Of a stretch of 64,000 bases of DNA, positions 31,214-43,500 are shown piece after piece; positions within the stretch are counted from its first letter, which is position 1, and each line of letters opens with the position of its first letter. The stretch lies in NCBI RefSeq assembly GCF_024362695.1, contig NC_065408.1, positions 10,726,001-10,790,000 on the forward strand, read 5' to 3'. Origin of the DNA: Pectinophora gossypiella (Eukaryota; Arthropoda; Insecta; Lepidoptera; Gelechiidae). The position numbers and the translations under genes are program-made. The notes below the pieces were generated by a model that was not told the DNA's origin, ran no database searches, and saw nothing but the letters and a program-made list of their open reading frames with translations.

Positions 31214-31266
31214 TCGCATAATTGGAATCAAACATCACTAGGTAAGTTCGTTTGATTCTTAATTAT

Positions 31267-31907
31267 GATGCGAAAATTGAGAAGGCAATCCTTGCTCTAA
31301 TAAAGTGCTTATATAGTGTATAATTACTATCAAAGCTTATTGTTATATATAAAATAATAGCCAGGTAATCAAATTAACCACTGCATAGCTTACGTGCGCA
31401 TACAATAGCTCCTAAGCGGGCGATTACACCATAATTATAAGAATCTTTTCATTATATACACTACCAATCATTTTATTTTGTCTTACTCAGCCTTTATTAA
31501 GCTTAATATTCATTTATCATAGTAACCTTAGCTGAGTTTGATTTGAAAATTACTTTGTATAACAAAACGGTGTTGTTAAATATAATAAATAACAATAATT
31601 ATATCTGTAGCATCCTTCACTATTTGGACGGTAAAGATGCGGACACAGTATACATTTTTCTTGTGCTGACAATGATGGAAAAAATGTAAGTACTCGTAGA
31701 TAACCTACCTACGGTGAGGATATGAAAAATGTGTGATATTTACGCTAGGAAAGATGGAAAGTTAACTTACTTACATAATACAGAATTTTAATGTTATAAT
31801 TATAGACCACTTTTGAATATTTGCACGCCTGTTTGCAGGTTGGATACTTCGATAAGATTGCCATAATCCTACATAAATACTTAAAAATGTGTATTTACTT
31901 ACTTCAC
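31267..31907. other. AT-rich intergenic sequence
   Basis: Nothing recognised. Confidence 0.5.
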
Positions 31908-32045
31908 CATCATCATCTCCCTAACATTATCCCGTTATTCACAGGGTTCGCTTACCTAACCTGAAAATTTGACAGTTCCGGTTTTTTACAGAAGCGACTG
32001 CATGTCTGACCTTCCAACCTGCGAAGAGAAAACCAGCCCAATACT
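31908..32045 (-). mobile_element. SINE family B, 3' part
   Basis: Complement of the family B 3' half: ATCATCTCCCTAACATTATC, GGTTCGCTTACCTAACCTGA, TTTTTACAGAAGCGACTGCA, ACCAGCCCAATACTTA. Head missing. Confidence 0.75.
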
Positions 32046-33134
32046 TACAGATATATTTACTTACTTACCAGTGCAAATAAAATATTTGCATTCTATTGCA
32101 CACAGAGCCGGGAAAATGATCCAGGCCGGAATCCTGTACGAAGCGGCACACAAAATGCAGCTTTTTCGGCTCTGTACGCTGTACGCATAACCTTTAACTT
32201 AGAAGGTTACTTTTTCAAAACGCAATACACAAGATATCTACTGAGTTTTGTACTGATCGTCTACAACAGAGTAACGATAATTGAATTCGGTGTATTCCCA
32301 GTGTGAACTAAACTTATTACGGAGAAGGTACCATGTCCGTAGTAAAGGACCTTGCTCGCTTCAATCGTATGACGTATAATGATCACCGGACGTTACGATG
32401 TGCGCTGATTGATGATGCGGCTAATTACCGCGTAGATCGCGGCTGTGGGAACACACCTCCAAATTGTACTCGAAAATGTACAACCAAGTGCATACAAGGT
32501 GATTTAAAATACTCTAGGAGGCCGATATGGGAGTTCAGGCTTAGAAAAACTCGGAAAGTATAGCGAGAAAGTGAGGAGACATTATTCAGAGTTACTATTA
32601 GTGTCAACATTGACGTTATAACTTCTAACTCAAGAATTATGATCTTGACAAACTCTGTATTTAGCCTAACACCTGTATATAATCCACCATCACGATAGAC
32701 AAGATGCTGAACTGAATTATTGACTACCTTCAAACATTAATTAATCTGTACTAGAAAATTTGAAAATTGTAAACAACTTGCATTTATTGGAGGACAATCA
32801 AGTTTACGAACGCAATTTCTCAAACCTACTTAAAAGTCAGCTAATTATGATTAATAAGTATTAGTTACCATATCTCGGGCCTATGAAGTCCCGGACTTTT
32901 AGAAGGCGTGTGTGGAGCACAATGTACCTAAATAGTCTGTGTAAGAGCTAACAACAAACATAAACACATCCTTGTCACTAATCATTTGTTTCATTGTTTT
33001 ATGTTCTTTGTGTTCGTCTAATGTCACCTTATCTCGGGACCTTATGAGAAACGTCCTCGCTGAATTGAAATGTAGGTAAGTAGGTAGTTTTTAATTTTGC
33101 AGCCTTTGTTGACTAACTATGCTAAACTAACGGT
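32046..33134. other. Intergenic sequence
   Basis: No convincing gene. The 76-residue open frame at 32,333-32,563 has no recognisable domain. At 32,875-32,945 a short block (CTCGGGCCTATGAAGTCCCG) is shared with about 5,040. Confidence 0.45.
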
Positions 33135-33256
33135 ACGCTATGATGGCCGTTTTGACATAATAATGTACAGCAATTCGCTCCATCAATACTTATATAGTTA
33201 TAAATTAATACGAAACTTGATGAGCGGGATAAACGTCAAAACGGCTATAATAGCGT
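33135..33256. mobile_element. MITE, family D
   Basis: The ends GCTATGATGGCCGTTTTGAC and (inverted) ACGTCAAAACGGCTATAATA define about 122 bp. The interior has ATTAATACGAAACTTGATGA, also seen inverted in the copy at 193-372. Confidence 0.75.
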
Positions 33257-34982
33257 GTCGCTAGTCAGTTCCATCGAGAGTTCAAGAAAATTCTGGGATC
33301 AATTCACATAAATGAACAGTCACCAATCCTCCGATGGACTTCACTGGTTTTGTTTGTCGAATAAGGTACATGCATCTTCTCATAACTTTATATTACACCA
33401 TTGCAAGCAATTAATATATTTACAAGGTGCATTTAAACGAACTTACTTATACAATAAGCAATCATTGAATAACACTACTTACCGTGGCTCATTACATTGC
33501 GTAATCCTAATACTATCCTTCAATCAATTAGATACTTGTTTCGTGGCTTATGCCTTTCTATGTAGGATTTATTGACAGCCGTGTGTAGCTAACACCTTGA
33601 TACAAAGGAGAATATAATAGACATCTAATTAATTTTACACGAACCTCATCATCGAAAATGATTATAATAATAGGTTTAAGTATAAAAATAGCTGGGTAAG
33701 AAACAATGGGTATAAATACGGCTTGGGAAATCTTCGGATCGGAATGTGAGCATCCTCGAATAAAGGTCAACGCGAGGTCGCAGGCGCAGGCAGATACCCC
33801 AGATTGCAGAGTTGCACTTTACTCTCTGTCTGTACGGAAGAGATGTATAATAAGGAATAAGGGTGATGATAGTAACCGCTTTATGCATTTAGGCTACGCA
33901 TAGACATATTATTTTAAAACTTTAACAGTAATTGATGCAATAACGTATAGTGTGTAGCGTTTGAAGTAGTAGCTTCTCAAAATACGGCTTTCTATTTCTG
34001 AACAACACGGAAAATAAAGATCTCTTAAATAATATGTAGGTAAAAGACACACCTTATGCTGCATACAATAAGTTTCAAGAGAAGCAAGGGTATTTAACCT
34101 CTACAACATAAACTTACGATGTGCCACTTGTAGTCTTGCGAGATTTTACCGATGGGTCATACAACATGTTGCGAAACTCCTCGCCGTCTTTATGCATACT
34201 AAAACCAACATTAAATGGATGTTTCATACCCAAAACATAGAGGCGATCCCAACCTTTAGATGGTAAGTACTATAACAGCATTACAATTAAGTAGAAGGTA
34301 AACTTTGTAACGTTTATTGCACCCGCATGAATTGTTTTAGTGTAATGGGTTTTTAAACGCATCGGCGAACGACCATGTGAATCAATTTTGATACGACTTT
34401 GTTGTTATGACCGGGCCATCGCTGTAAGTGATTTTGGTAAATAGGTACTCAACTTAAGTATTTATGTCTTCTTTATGTCTTAAATCTATTCCTATCTATT
34501 GTATAATGATAAATTACAAAAATACTTAGTTTATAATAGTTTTAAGTAGGTTCTTGTATTAAGTTTAAAAGGTTTTGAAATATTATGCTTACTTACCTAG
34601 ACATTTTCTTCTTATATTTGAGCAGTAGAAGAAAATACATCTCATCGACACATATATTAGTAGATCTTCTGATATTAGTAGATTTTGTAAGGCGATCGCC
34701 ACTAGCCATCGAGACGACAGAACGTACATTGCGAAGTAATCATCCAAATACCTATCACTTGTGTAATGTGGCTCTAAATAGTCCCAGATAGGCAATAAAC
34801 ACTAAAAATGCCGTAACATACAGGTGTTAAAATGACGACACACCTACGTATACTTAATCTATGACCACACACAGACGTAAACAAAATATTACAACATAAT
34901 TAAACGGTCAAAATTGGATTGGTTATTGAGTCACTTCTACACTTCTACTACACCTGTCACGAATGTCCGAAATCTATGCCTT
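33257..34982. other. Intergenic sequence
   Basis: No gene, RNA or repeat family that I can support. Confidence 0.5.
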
Positions 34983-35535
34983 GTCTTATCAGGCATCAAC
35001 CTTACGTCCGGTTGACATAAGAGATGACCTGGTATGGGGTAACATTAATATATTGCAACCGTCATCGCGTCGCTAACGTGGTTCTGCGGTGACGACATAA
35101 ATGTTTCTTATGGTAGCTTACTATATAGTCCAGTATGGTAGATTAAATGATTGAATGTCAGTAAATAAGAATTTAAATCACGCACACAAACACACAGACA
35201 CACACACATACATAGGTATAAGTATAGAAACGCCCCGAGTAACGGTTTACATTATATAGCCCACGCAACCCGGTCAAGTTTATCATGATATATTTTATCA
35301 CTATGCTTGTTAAGTTAACTCAGGTTCCAAAGAAATACCATCTATGCATTAAATAACATATACGCACAAAGAATAAATAACGCAATTTTAGCCATCAACT
35401 CACCTCTCTCGCCAATCTTCCGCTTATCAGGTTATCAGCCATCAACCTTGCGTCCAGCAGACATAGCTGATGACCTGCGCCCTCCCGTGGTTGTGTGGTT
35501 GCGTGTCGCAACCGTCGCAAACATCACACAGGTGG
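34983..35535 (+). repeat. Diverged direct duplication (two ~105-bp copies)
   Basis: 34,983-35,090 and 35,427-35,535 share CTTATCAGGCATCAACCTTA-like starts, CGTCC(G/A)G...GACATA, GATGACCTG and GCAACCGTC blocks in the same order. The copies are about 445 bp apart. A CA-rich stretch lies between them (35,185-35,215). Non-coding; origin unknown. Confidence 0.55.
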
Positions 35536-35799
35536 CTCTAACATTCACTGTACCCATGGCGCATTAGACGCTTTACACTGGTCAATTAATAGGACATGGT
35601 TTTACACGCAAACGTACGCCTAAATAATTATCGTAGAGATTCTTTAAATATTTGGTGCTCGCATGTGAGTACGTATTAGATTTACTGTAAGTACTTACCA
35701 TTTTCGCTCGGGTTTCCTTTGAGTTCCTTTCCATTCGCTTTTGTTTTAAACACATTTTTTTAAAGCATTTCATAGTAAGTATATAATATCATCAGTATT

Positions 35800-36012
35800 G
35801 ACTGCGGATTCTAATCCCGGTAGGGAAATATCACAAAAGACTTTACTGATTGACCTAAAGTAAGATGATCCGTGCTTAGTAAGGCACGTTAACCGGTTGG
35901 TCCCGGTTACCACTTACTGATGTAAGTAAGTAGTCGTTACATGAGTCACGTCAGGGGCCTTTGGCGGCTCAATAGTAACCCTGGTATTCCACCTCTCAAT
36001 CCACACGAGAAG
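35800..36012 (+). mobile_element. SINE family A, internally deleted
   Basis: Starts inside the tRNA-like head at the B box (GGATTCTAATCCCGGTAGGG). The body includes GATCCGTGCTTAGTAAGGCA and CGTTACATGAGTCACGTCAG, and it ends ATTCCACCTCTCAATCCACA. It lacks the middle of the 3' module. Confidence 0.8.
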
Positions 36013-37009
36013 TAGTATCAACTGCAACATCCTCAACAAGATTACGCCTAAAAACCATAAGTTGTGCGCGGAGTTCAGTCATCTCTTGCGAATTAATTGG
36101 GCGACGCGTTCAACGCACGTTTTGTAACTGCGTTTAACGTAATCATTCGTTTTGAACCATTCGTAAATGGAATTACGACCCATCGTAACTGCTCTTAACC
36201 ATTCTTGTGACCCCATAATGTTATTTGACGCAAACTTTCCGTGTGGTCGTATGTTTACGATAACTTTGAATTTACTTTATTCTAATACAGTTAAGTTTAA
36301 AATCTGTTATATACTTAGTTTGTAGTGCTTAACTATGAGTATAAGGGTTTACAAAATTATTTCCTTTTCTTTGTTATGGTATGACAATACTGTAACGGTT
36401 TCCTATGATTTCCGTGATGGAGTTGTTTCTTTTAAGGGTCTCTCTTTTGTAAGTCTTACAGACTATATTGCATTGGCTAGATTTTTCTAGTCTGAAGTGT
36501 ACCACTGCTGGGTAAAGGCTTGCATTTGTTACACAGCTCTTTTCTAAATTTCCTCTGGCCAATCTTGCAGGAAATTGTCTAATTCCTCGTCTTGCATTAA
36601 TAGGCATAATGTAAATCAATTAAAACGAATCAATGAATTTAAATGTAAGTATTTATACATTCTTAACTTACGTAAACTTTAAACTACCGACAATTGATAA
36701 GTTGATAACAGTTTTTCTTTAGTCAAGTCAATATCTTTTTTTCGTCTGCTGTAAAAGAAAAGCAGGTATAACTTTCACTTGGAGCAGTAAAATAAGTATT
36801 CTATGCTTAAATGCTTAAGTAAACATCTACCGCCTTGTGGTAAAAAAAGACTAAAAGATAAACTAAGTTTAAAATATAGTTCCGAAGAAGAAGAACATGA
36901 AAAAGTTCCGAGGACGCGGCGTTACTTGTCTATTAGTTTTAAAATCCGTTGCATACTTTGGTAGCGCGGATTATTCTTTTAAATTTAAATAGTTTATCTT
37001 TACACCATC
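36013..37009. other. Intergenic sequence
   Basis: No gene or repeat recognised. Confidence 0.5.
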
Positions 37010-37189
37010 ATGAGCGACAAGTACGACTCGGCGCTGCTGAACCGCTTGGTACGATTGCAGTTGATTGCACTAAGTTACATAGCTGCCCGCGGTTTCGGTA
37101 ACTCGGACCGGTCTCATGTACCTTTTTTTATGTTGCCGTCTTTCGAATCTGTTATTAATACTAGATTAAGTTTTCTGTTACTAACATAA
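37010..37189 (+). other. Short GC-rich open frame, possible coding fragment
   Basis: ATG at 37,010 in a good context (CACCATCATGAGC). It opens a 59-codon frame whose first 15 codons are GC-rich and gene-like (MSDKYDSALLNRLVR) in AT-rich surroundings. The remainder loses that character. It could be a first coding exon ending near 37,048 (G|GTACGA is a weak donor), a processed-pseudogene scrap, or chance. No partner exon was found, so no product is named. Confidence 0.25.
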
Positions 37190-37980
37190 TATGGACTAGT
37201 TTCCGAAATAAATATTTTGAATTTGGTCTTCGTTTTATGATAAGGCGGCTAGAAACCATGTATATAAGTAGCTAAGGCGCAGTATGTACTTAGGTACCTT
37301 CATACAACTTCACTAATTTCAGGTCAAAGACAAATATTTTAAAAATCATATTTTGTTTTATGTAAGCCGCAGTAAATACTAGGCAAAACCCATTCCGCAG
37401 TTCATTCTTAAACTAACAAGGCAAGGTAGCGAAATAAACTGACATCGCAAGAAACACAATTTTGTTCTTTTATTGTCTAAAGGTATGTGCCTTTATGTAA
37501 TAACTTAGACATTTGAATGCGCACGTAAAAACTACAATACGGTTGCCTCACAGCATTGTACGCGCGGACACACGATAATAAATACTTACTGTAGCTAGGT
37601 GTTTGATCAGCATGCCATATGACAGCATAATTGTCATAGAGTGGTAATTGTTTAAGTAACATAATCTTACGACCATTATTTCCACTAGGTAAGTAGATCC
37701 ACAGTAACCTTAGTAAGTTAGTAGAAGAACTGCGGCTCTTACTAAAATCAAAAGTGCCAATTCTACGTATACGCTCTGTCAAAATTTACAGTTTTGTATA
37801 GAATTATAATCACTATTACAGACCGGATAAGGTTGATTTTTAGTTTGTTAATTTCCAAAATTCTAATGTCACCCTGTGACAATATGAGCTGAATTCTTCT
37901 GATGACGTCATGAATTCGTTTTATGTGGACGAATACCTACTTACGTGCTTTCAGTTTAAAGATGATATTATCTATATCGT
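37190..37980. other. Intergenic sequence
   Basis: Nothing recognised. Confidence 0.5.
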
Positions 37981-38103
37981 ACGGTCATGGTCAATATCAT
38001 GTACCCACTTTAGGACCCTGTCGCACTATCATATTTGACATTTAATGAGACTTACGGTTTAATTTGTCAAAAAAGTTAATGTGACATGGTTTCAAAACCT
38101 ATA
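37981..38103 (+). mobile_element. MITE, family G, 3'-truncated
   Basis: Shares ACGGTCATGGTCAATATCAT, GTACCCACTTTAGGACCCTG and AAAAAAGTTAATGTGACATG with the full copy at 38,675-38,822. It stops before the right inverted end. Confidence 0.75.
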
Positions 38104-38372
38104 TTGAACAATGAACTTTTTGGTCTACAAACCACAAAAATAACTACTATTTTTTTGGTAAAAAGTAATAAGGAAATATTCGTAGACATTAAATGTAAGT
38201 GTTAGACTATTCTTCTTTCTTGTCGTTCCCTCACTGCTGAGGATCGTGATTATGTAATCTTCCTCCACTGGGTTCGGTCTTTTCTAGGGCCCCTTTATAT
38301 AGGGCTCTTTATATAGGGCCCCTCTGCCACCTGCTTGACCTGGTCACCTGGTGGTGCGGAAAGAAAATCAGG

Positions 38373-38490
38373 GGGGTTAAAAATCCACGTCGAAGCGATT
38401 CATCTAAAAAAGCAATATTGCAATTTGATATTGCGCATATAAAAGTAAGTGCGCAATGCAAATAAATGTCAAATAGAAAAGCAGACGCTT
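38373..38490 (+). mobile_element. MITE, family E, right-truncated
   Basis: GGGGTTAAAAATCCACGTCG, GCGATTCATCTAAAAAAGCA, ATATTGCAATTTGATATTGC, TAAAAGTAAGTGCGCAATGC, then AATGTCAAATAGAAAAGC, where it ends. Confidence 0.75.
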
Positions 38491-38674
38491 GGCGACCTTA
38501 ATCTCATTGAGAATGGACTATTACTTTTTACCAAAAAATTGTAGTTCTTTTTGTTTGCTTGTTTACGATTTGTAGTCTACCATCCATATTCAACATCTAT
38601 ATCCTTATTAAGTATATTATGAAGAATTCGAGTAACAACTGTCACGCAACACGTATTAAATATAGTTTTTGATG

Positions 38675-38822
38675 TACAGTCATGAGCAATATAATGTACC
38701 CACTTTAGGACTCTGTCGCGCTAACATATTTGACATTTAGTGAGACTTAGTTCAATTCGTCAAAAAAGTTAATGTGACATGGTACCAAAGTGTATAGGTA
38801 CATATTGATGCTCGTGACCGTA
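38675..38822 (+). mobile_element. MITE, family G, full length
   Basis: Inverted ends ACAGTCATGAGCAATATAAT and (complement) ACGGTCACGAGCATCAATAT bound 148 bp. Non-coding. A partial copy lies 700 bp upstream in the same orientation. Confidence 0.8.
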
Positions 38823-39107
38823 CCTAACCCATTCCAATCTTTAACATCGAATATGACAACCGATGCACCCACCGTATACGTCACGTAATATCTTAGATAT
38901 TCGAGTAAATACATAAATGACGTGTAAAGTGCAACATAGTAACATGTGTCGACACAAATATTGCATGAATGGAACGTGGAAGTGTAAAACGAACACAATC
39001 TTTTAGCGTATACATGTGAACTTATCCCTACAATAAGATGACAAACATTTGATGTTTGAGTATGTTTTATTTGTTATATTTTTTAGTATACCACACATAA
39101 CTTATAT

Positions 39108-39175
39108 TTACCCTCTCCGGTTGATTGAGAGGAGGCCTGTGCCCAGCAGTGGGACGTATATAGGCTATTTATGTT
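39108..39175 (+). mobile_element. SINE family A, tail fragment
   Basis: CCCTCTCCGGTTGATTGAGA, GGAGGCCTGTGCCCAGCAGT, GGGACGTATATAGGC. Only the last module is present. Confidence 0.8.
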
Positions 39176-39984
39176 ATAACTTATAAACAACACGAGACAG
39201 TTTCTGGGCATCTAGGTGATGGCGGTGCTTCTCACGATGTCTTGGTAAATAATAACAGCTGGACAATATTGTAGACGGCACTTTTATAATATTATTTTAT
39301 ACATTTTAACACACGATGCACGGTATTGCAGATTAGAGAAGAAAGCAAGTATTGCCATATTTAAAATATAAAATAATCTTTCTTTGGGAATGCCAACATA
39401 ATTTACAGCTACATTCGTATCGTGACATATCACTGTCACTAACCCATCGAACATACTCGTAATAAAACAAACCAGAAATCAACCGTTTCTTTAGCAAGCA
39501 CATTCACTAAAACAAGAAACTTAGGTTGTAATACATTTAATTGCGAGTAAGTATATTTTAATTAAAGCCAGTATAAGGCTTCCGCGCTCCGAGGCAGGAA
39601 GGGCACTCATCACGCACTCATTTGCCAGATAACCCACAGATTACATAAGATTCTGACTAGCTACATGTTATTGCATGTTTTCCGCCCCTTCTGGTTATGC
39701 GAATGAAGCAATTGAGAAATAATTCAGCACGTAATTCCAATAACATTAATTAAATACATGCAAATTCATGCAATAGTCGTTATATGGTTATATTAAAAAA
39801 AAATAGATTTTGTTTTGCTACGTCCAAGCTACGTTGAAAAGACATCAACGCGCACAGTCTGATACATAGTTTTTTTTTTAGCTACAAGTCACCCTAGGTA
39901 AGTTATGTCTGTCTGTGTAGATAGTAAGTTGCTTTTATTTGCGGTAATTATACAAACCATCCGTAATTCTTATTAAATTACTTT
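39176..39984. other. Intergenic sequence
   Basis: Nothing recognised. Confidence 0.5.
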
Positions 39985-40100
39985 ACAATACAATACAAAT
40001 ATACCTTATTGCACCAAAATAAAAGAAAATAGTTACAAAAGAGACTTAACTAGGTACATGGCAAATGGCGGCCTTATCGCTTAAAGCAACCATAGTAAGA
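39985..40100 (-). repeat. LINE 3' tail, diverged
   Basis: On the minus strand: GGTTGCTTTAAGCGATAAGG, CCGCCATTTGCCATG, a T-rich stretch and TTGGTGCAATAAGGTATATT. This is the same type of 3' tail as at 17,797 and 21,888. A second scrap (AATACTTTATTGCACAAACA, minus) is at 40,540-40,575. Confidence 0.5.
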
Positions 40101-40306
40101 TTTTACAAGTTAATAGGCCAATCAGTAGATGAGCGTATAATCCGTCTCACTTAGAGCTAGTTACTTGAACTAAGCAACTTGTAATCACCACGGTAACGTA
40201 AGATCATAATTTGTAACATATACATTACTGGGCCAGATTTGTGAGTTCAAGATGAAAGTAGCTTCATAGGAACGAGCATTGAGATTTGATGAGAACATGG
40301 TTTCTA

Positions 40307-40448
40307 AAAGGGCCACATTGAAACAATCTATCTACAAAAGCAATATTGCTATTTGACATTTGGCCAATATAAAAGTAATCGTGCAATATCAACAAATGTC
40401 AAATAGCAATATTGCTTTTTTATAGGAATTGCTACGATGTGACCCTTT
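40307..40448. mobile_element. MITE, family E, full palindrome
   Basis: AAAGGGCCACATTGAAACAA and its degenerate complement TTGCTACGATGTGACCCTTT close the element. Inside, AAAAGCAATATTGCTATTTG pairs with CAAATAGCAATATTGCTTTT. The ~25-bp central loop, ATATAAAAGTAATCGTGC, is shared with other copies. This is the best-preserved copy of family E. Confidence 0.85.
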
Positions 40449-40575
40449 AACCCATCTGATTACAAATTGTGGGTCATCCCACGGACGGGAGTTCATGTAT
40501 GTTTGTAAATATACCTAGTCTATCCATAACATAACATAACAAATACTTTATTGCACAAACAGGCAAATAAAATCC

Positions 40576-43500
40576 ATATGACTTCTACTAATACTGACTT
40601 TCTCTAATAAATTGGAGGGAATACATAAACTTTTTCTCTAGTCGGAAATTCAACCCGGAAATATTTTGAGCAGCACGCAGATCGTCTAGCCAATCGTGAT
40701 TATTAATGTACTTTATACATTTTACTTAGCATTGTTCTGATATATTAATATATTATAGTACAGCTACATAATTCACAGCTTACCAAAATATTCGATACAA
40801 AAACTCACACCTGTCATCCCAATGGGGGGAACAGAGCCGAAATAATAAAATAATAAGTAATTATTTTATTTATAAAATTACTTATACGAATTCCCCTATC
40901 GTATTGGTATACTTGCAACATATTAGTCGGCAAATGAAAGTAGTTTGTATGGTGTACGGCGTCTGGCAGGCAATATGAACACGTCGGGTCAGTCGCGATG
41001 CGGCGCAACACTTGGGTTCCTAATTACAAGAGTATTCAGTGAGGCAGTCGGCTCATTGACGGCGAGTAGCGAATCAACGATACAAAAACAAAAACACATC
41101 ACTGCAAAAAGTAGCAGTCTACATAGGCTCATAATATAATCGTAAGTAACTGATTATACGATTTTTGCAACAATGCAAACGCGCGTTTAAGAGAATCCCA
41201 ACACACCACTCAAATCCCCTGGTAGTTGCGGATTCAGTCCCGTTTAAGTAAAAAATATCGGTGCCTGAAATGTCATATATACGATTCTGACGACCCGGTT
41301 AATCTAACCATAGAACCGGCCAATCGGCTGGCGACAATAAATACTTCAGATACTTCAGAATAAATACTTCAGGATTCCGATGCCGACCACACCGACGCGA
41401 CGTAGCCAAAGTTTTTCCTCATTCAGCGCTTATCGCTATATTCGCTATCGGCCTCTATAATCCTCTCAGATAACGCCATCGCGACCGAGGTTCCGCCCAT
41501 TTTACCAATTAGCCCATTTTAGCAATTAGTAGTATTTGACCAATTTTCTCTATGATATAGAGGTATGGAGCACCCCGTCCACAACTTGTAATGGCCATAG
41601 CTATTGCCACGCTTGGTTGCGGTGCGGTGTGCGGCAGCTCGCGTTAAATAACGAGAACATTATTATTTATTTCATAATGCCAACCTGGAAGTAGGTAGTT
41701 AGTGTCCTCGTGACGTCTATTAGGAACATTACTTAACAGCTGTTAAGTACATAAAAAATATAATTGATTACAAAAAACAATACCCAAACATCTCATGTTT
41801 TCCGCGCGCAATCGGACCAAAGATACATTTCTAGGTATTAGCCAATAGTAAGTCATTTGCTAGTAAATATTTATGTCTTCCTTTACACTTTTTACACCAG
41901 TTTAGCAATGTTTTATAAGTAAGTATATTGATTTCAATCGAATTGCTTTACCTTTTATGCTCATCTGATGGCGTCTTTGCTGATGGAATTTTATGCGGTT
42001 TTACTGAAGCGAGGAAGAAATAAGTAAGTAATTGAGAATCCGTTTAATATGTAAGAAAGTATTATCGTAGACTAAGTATTATTTATAAGTCCTTAAGACG
42101 CATCTAGAAATTCGCCTGTTTAACAGCCGCAATCGCAAGAAATTCTTCAGTTGATTGAAACCTCGATATATGCCATAACAGACATATTCTACAACATCCC
42201 ATAGTTACCACAGCATAATGATAGAGTACCTAGCGGCGACGGCTGTCTTTTCAATTGGTTTATTCGAAATGGAATCGATGAGCAATTCACATCGATACTA
42301 GTGTCACAGTTTCACAAGAGGTCGTCACGTTACTCCGTGTAACAGTTACGAGTAATAGTTTGTACTCGTGAAATATTCAAAGCTGTCTGAGCGGATTGGC
42401 ACGTGCATTTACATAGTCGTAAGAAATGTTCGCCATCCATTGATGTAAACGTTTGATAATCTATGAGCTTACATTAATGTATTTTCCTTATTTTATGTAA
42501 TATTCCATGCGTGGAGTGGCAAGAAAAGTAATAAGATCTTTACTAACATATGTCTGTTGATACACAGTCCTAAGCTGGATATTTCGGAACGCGTGATCGG
42601 TTCATAGACAATATTATTGATCCTTCATGTTGGTGTCAACCAATCTTTCAGTCGATTTTACTAAATGCCTGGGGGTATTTGTATGCAACTGTGACCACGT
42701 TGTGTTTATGTACGTATTGTTACTTTAATCTTTATTACCGAAATATGCATAATATAAGCGGCCAAGCAACAATTTGAATGACCGTTTAAGCTACGACAAG
42801 TCATGGCCACAGCCCATCGCTGCTCTACTTTAGTCACCTTGACGATCTTGGACGATCGCGTTTCCATGAATCACATTAAAATACCTATTTTGAAAACGGC
42901 ATAATACTTAGGTATTGGATTTTATGGTCAATAAAAGTTCGCCTCGCCGCGCCGTGGCTTGCTTTCAATTAAGTGTTTGTCAATTTTCTGTCCCGACTGT
43001 CATTTGTTCTCTTTTGGCGGACGAACAATATGACATCTTGGTTTGAATTCTTTCATGAAAAACAAAAGATAGAGTGCATATTAAAGTTGTAACAATTGAA
43101 GATACACAGACTGCGTTCGTATATCGATCGCTGACATGTTCTTGTACTATTCTTATGCCTACTATAGCTCGAAATCGAACGAAGCGACAAAGCGAATGTG
43201 ATGAATGAGTGCTGCGCCACAACAATACCATGTCTCATATTGTATCACACGCCTATTATGATAGTTACAGTATTAAGCACGAAAGTTGACCCGCGATGTG
43301 CCATAAGGTCATCCGCTCTGAATTCTTAATATTCATTACATAAATTATGCAATACATATCTCTATCAGACGCAACATATGCCGAGGCAATCAAAAAGGCT
43401 CATCCGATTGATGTTTATTGAATTTTATCGTATATAAATTACGGCGGAAATTATTTAAATAAGTACTTGTCTTTAGCATATTAATATGAATAGGATTACG

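Larger units (their letters stand above)
25983..31266 (+). mobile_element. DIRS-type tyrosine-recombinase retrotransposon, apparently intact
   Basis: About 5.28 kb, with every DIRS hallmark. Identical 159-bp inverted terminal repeats lie at 25,993-26,151 and 31,055-31,213. Short unique tips lie beyond them: left ATTATACTTC, right through 31,266. An internal complementary region (30,859-30,980) is the complement of the two tips joined together. There are three ORFs: a spliced gag-like ORF1, RT/RNase H with a downstream domain, and a tyrosine recombinase. There is no integrase, LTR or target duplication. DIRS elements are thought to replicate through a circular intermediate templated by the internal complementary region and to integrate by the recombinase. 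Intact ORFs and identical repeats imply recent insertion. Inverted repeats place it in the DIRS1 group rather than PAT/Ngaro, which have split direct repeats. Confidence 0.92.
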
